Shown here in pieces: positions 17,377 to 18,663 of a DNA stretch of 18,663 nucleotides; within the stretch, counting starts at the first letter, position 1, and the number at the start of each line of letters is the position of its first letter. The translations under genes and the position numbers were made by a program. The notes below the pieces were generated by a model. It was not told where the DNA came from, ran no database searches, and saw only the letters and a program-made list of their open reading frames with translations. Location: positions 1 through 18,663 of the forward strand of contig DBAZ01000011.1 of NCBI GenBank assembly GCA_002291945.1, written 5' to 3'. This stretch comes from Tepidimonas sp. UBA997 (GTDB lineage: Bacteria; Pseudomonadota; Gammaproteobacteria; Burkholderiales; Burkholderiaceae_C).

Positions 17377-18663
17377 TCACACCAGCAAGGCGTTGACGCG
17401 CCTGACATACGCCGCCGGGTCTTGCGGCAGGCCGCCTTCGGCCAGTAGCGCCTGATCGAACAGGATGTGTGCCAGGTCGTCGAACTGGGCGTGTGCGTCG
17501 AGCTTTTGCACCAGCGGATGCGCCGGGTTCACTTCCAGAATCGGCTGCACCTCGGGGGCTTTCTGCCCTGCTTGCTTGAGCATCCGCGCCAGTTGCATGG
17601 AGTAGTCGCCGTCTTCCACCACCAGGCAGGCGGGTGAATCGACCAGACGCGAGGTCACGCGCACGTCCTTGGCGCGGTCTTTCAGGCTTTCCTTGAGCCG
17701 ATCGAGCACCGGCTTGAACGTTTCGGCGGCCTGCTCGGCGGCTTTCTTTTCGTCTTCGTCCTGCAGCTTGCCCAAGTCCACCGCGCCCTTGGCCACGCTC
17801 TGCAGCGGGGTGCCGTCGAATTCGTTGAGGAAAGACAGCGCCCATTCATCGACACGGTCGGTCATCAGCAGCACGTCGATGCCCTTTTTGCGGAACAGTT
17901 CCAGTTGCGGGCTGTTCTTGGCTGCGGCCAGCGTGTCGGCGGTGATGTAGTAGATCGCTTCCTGGCCTTCCTTCATGCGGGCCTTGTAGTCGGCTAGGCC
18001 CACACTCACCGTGTCGCTGTGGGTAGAGGCAAAGCGCAGCAGCTTGGCAATGCGCTCGCGGTTGCCGAAGTCCTCGCCCAAGCCTTCCTTGAGCACGGCA
18101 CCGAATTCGGCGTAGAAGGCGCTGTACTTGCCCGCCATCCTGTCGGCTTCGGCCCTTTCTTCGGTGCTCAGCACGTCGGTCACGCCATCGCTGCCCTCAG
18201 CGGCTTGGGCAGGCGGCTTGTCCTTTGTGGCCAAGTCTTCCAGCATGGCCAGCACGCGGCGCGTGTTGCCCTCGCGGATGGCCTTCACGTCGCGGCTTTC
18301 CTGCAGCAGCTCGCGGCTGACGTTCAGCGGCAGGTCGGCCGAGTCGATCACGCCTTTGACCCAGCGCAGGTAGGCGGGCATCAGGGCTTCGGCATCGTCC
18401 ATGATGAAAACGCGCTTGACGTACAGCTTCACGCCGGCCTTTTTGTCGCGGTTCCACAGGTCGTGCGGGGCCTTGGCCGGGATGTAGAGCAGTTGCGTGT
18501 ATTCGGTGCTGCCCTCGACACGGTTGTGGCTCCAGCTCAGCGGGGCCTCGTTGTCGTAGCTGATGTTCTTGTAGAACTCGGTGTACTGCTCTGGCGCAAT
18601 GTCTTTCTTGGCCCGCGTCCACAGCGCACTGGCGCTGTTGATGGCTTCCCAGTCGGCCTGCAG
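17377..18663 (-). CDS. htpG: Chaperone HtpG (Hsp90), C-terminal part
   Basis: The visible 428 residues cover the middle and dimerisation domains of bacterial Hsp90, a cytoplasmic ATP-dependent folding chaperone. Diagnostic segments are the KLYVKRVFIMDDAEALMPAY and LRWVKGVIDSADLPLNVSRE strands, LLQESRDVKAIREG (with the middle-domain catalytic Arg region), and SRLVDSPACLVVEDGDYSM. The C-terminal dimer segment is KQAGQKAPEVQPILEVNPAHPLVQKL. The frame remains open to the right edge, beginning LQADWEAINSASALWTRAKK, so the N-terminal ATPase domain (about 200 residues) lies outside the window. No true start is present here. It is convergent with the P-loop gene. Confidence 0.97.
   Translation of the reverse strand: MQADWEAINSASALWTRAKKDIAPEQYTEFYKNISYDNEAPLSWSHNRVEGSTEYTQLLYIPAKAPHDLWNRDKKAGVKLYVKRVFIMDDAEALMPAYLRWVKGVIDSADLPLNVSRELLQESRDVKAIREGNTRRVLAMLEDLATKDKPPAQAAEGSDGVTDVLSTEERAEADRMAGKYSAFYAEFGAVLKEGLGEDFGNRERIAKLLRFASTHSDTVSVGLADYKARMKEGQEAIYYITADTLAAAKNSPQLELFRKKGIDVLLMTDRVDEWALSFLNEFDGTPLQSVAKGAVDLGKLQDEDEKKAAEQAAETFKPVLDRLKESLKDRAKDVRVTSRLVDSPACLVVEDGDYSMQLARMLKQAGQKAPEVQPILEVNPAHPLVQKLDAHAQFDDLAHILFDQALLAEGGLPQDPAAYVRRVNALLV

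Overview
The window looks like chromosomal DNA of a high-GC betaproteobacterium, most likely order Burkholderiales (Comamonadaceae-like). The grounds are the tRNA-Tyr/tRNA-Gly/tRNA-Thr/tuf cluster, a split trp operon carrying only trpEGDC, the protein sequences, and strong G/C preference at third codon positions. The species cannot be fixed from the sequence alone.

Layout from left to right. (1) 1-454: the first codons of tuf (EF-Tu) and three tRNA genes, all on the minus strand and apparently driven by one promoter near 426-454. (2) 441-5149: a minus-strand tryptophan operon trpE-trpG-trpD-trpC, with the DNA repair gene ung overlapping the end of trpC by four bases. (3) 5150-5400: a divergent control region. 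On the minus strand it encodes a previously unlisted 30-residue leader peptide with three Trp codons, followed by mutually exclusive GC-rich stems that end just before the trpE ribosome binding site. This is a clear candidate trp leader/attenuator, but no U-tract terminator is visible. (4) 5401-11475: plus-strand uvrA (with an unusual Cys-rich N-terminal extension and a basic linker), gor (glutathione reductase) and amn (AMP nucleosidase), the last two separated by two bases. (5) 11487-12344: minus-strand psd (phosphatidylserine decarboxylase), convergent with amn. (6) 12404-12580: the C-terminal scrap of an IS3-family transposase. (7) 12655-14439: a NodI/NodJ-type ABC exporter pair. (8) 14448-16545: minus-strand class V aminotransferase preceded by a SAM-dependent methyltransferase, probably one transcription unit. 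(9) 16732-17325: a phage-like P-loop ATPase/kinase-fold protein whose Walker A glycine is replaced by Asp. (10) 17377-18663: the C-terminal two thirds of htpG (Hsp90), running off the right edge.

The trp genes convert chorismate to indole-glycerol phosphate; trpF, trpB and trpA must lie elsewhere. Most other genes are conserved housekeeping functions. The parts most worth a second look are the trp leader, the degenerate P-loop protein, the NodIJ-type exporter next to IS debris, and a recurring arrangement in which a -10-like hexamer lies only 6-7 bases before a start codon that lacks a Shine-Dalgarno sequence, which suggests leaderless mRNAs. No CRISPR array, toxin-antitoxin pair or intact mobile element was seen.
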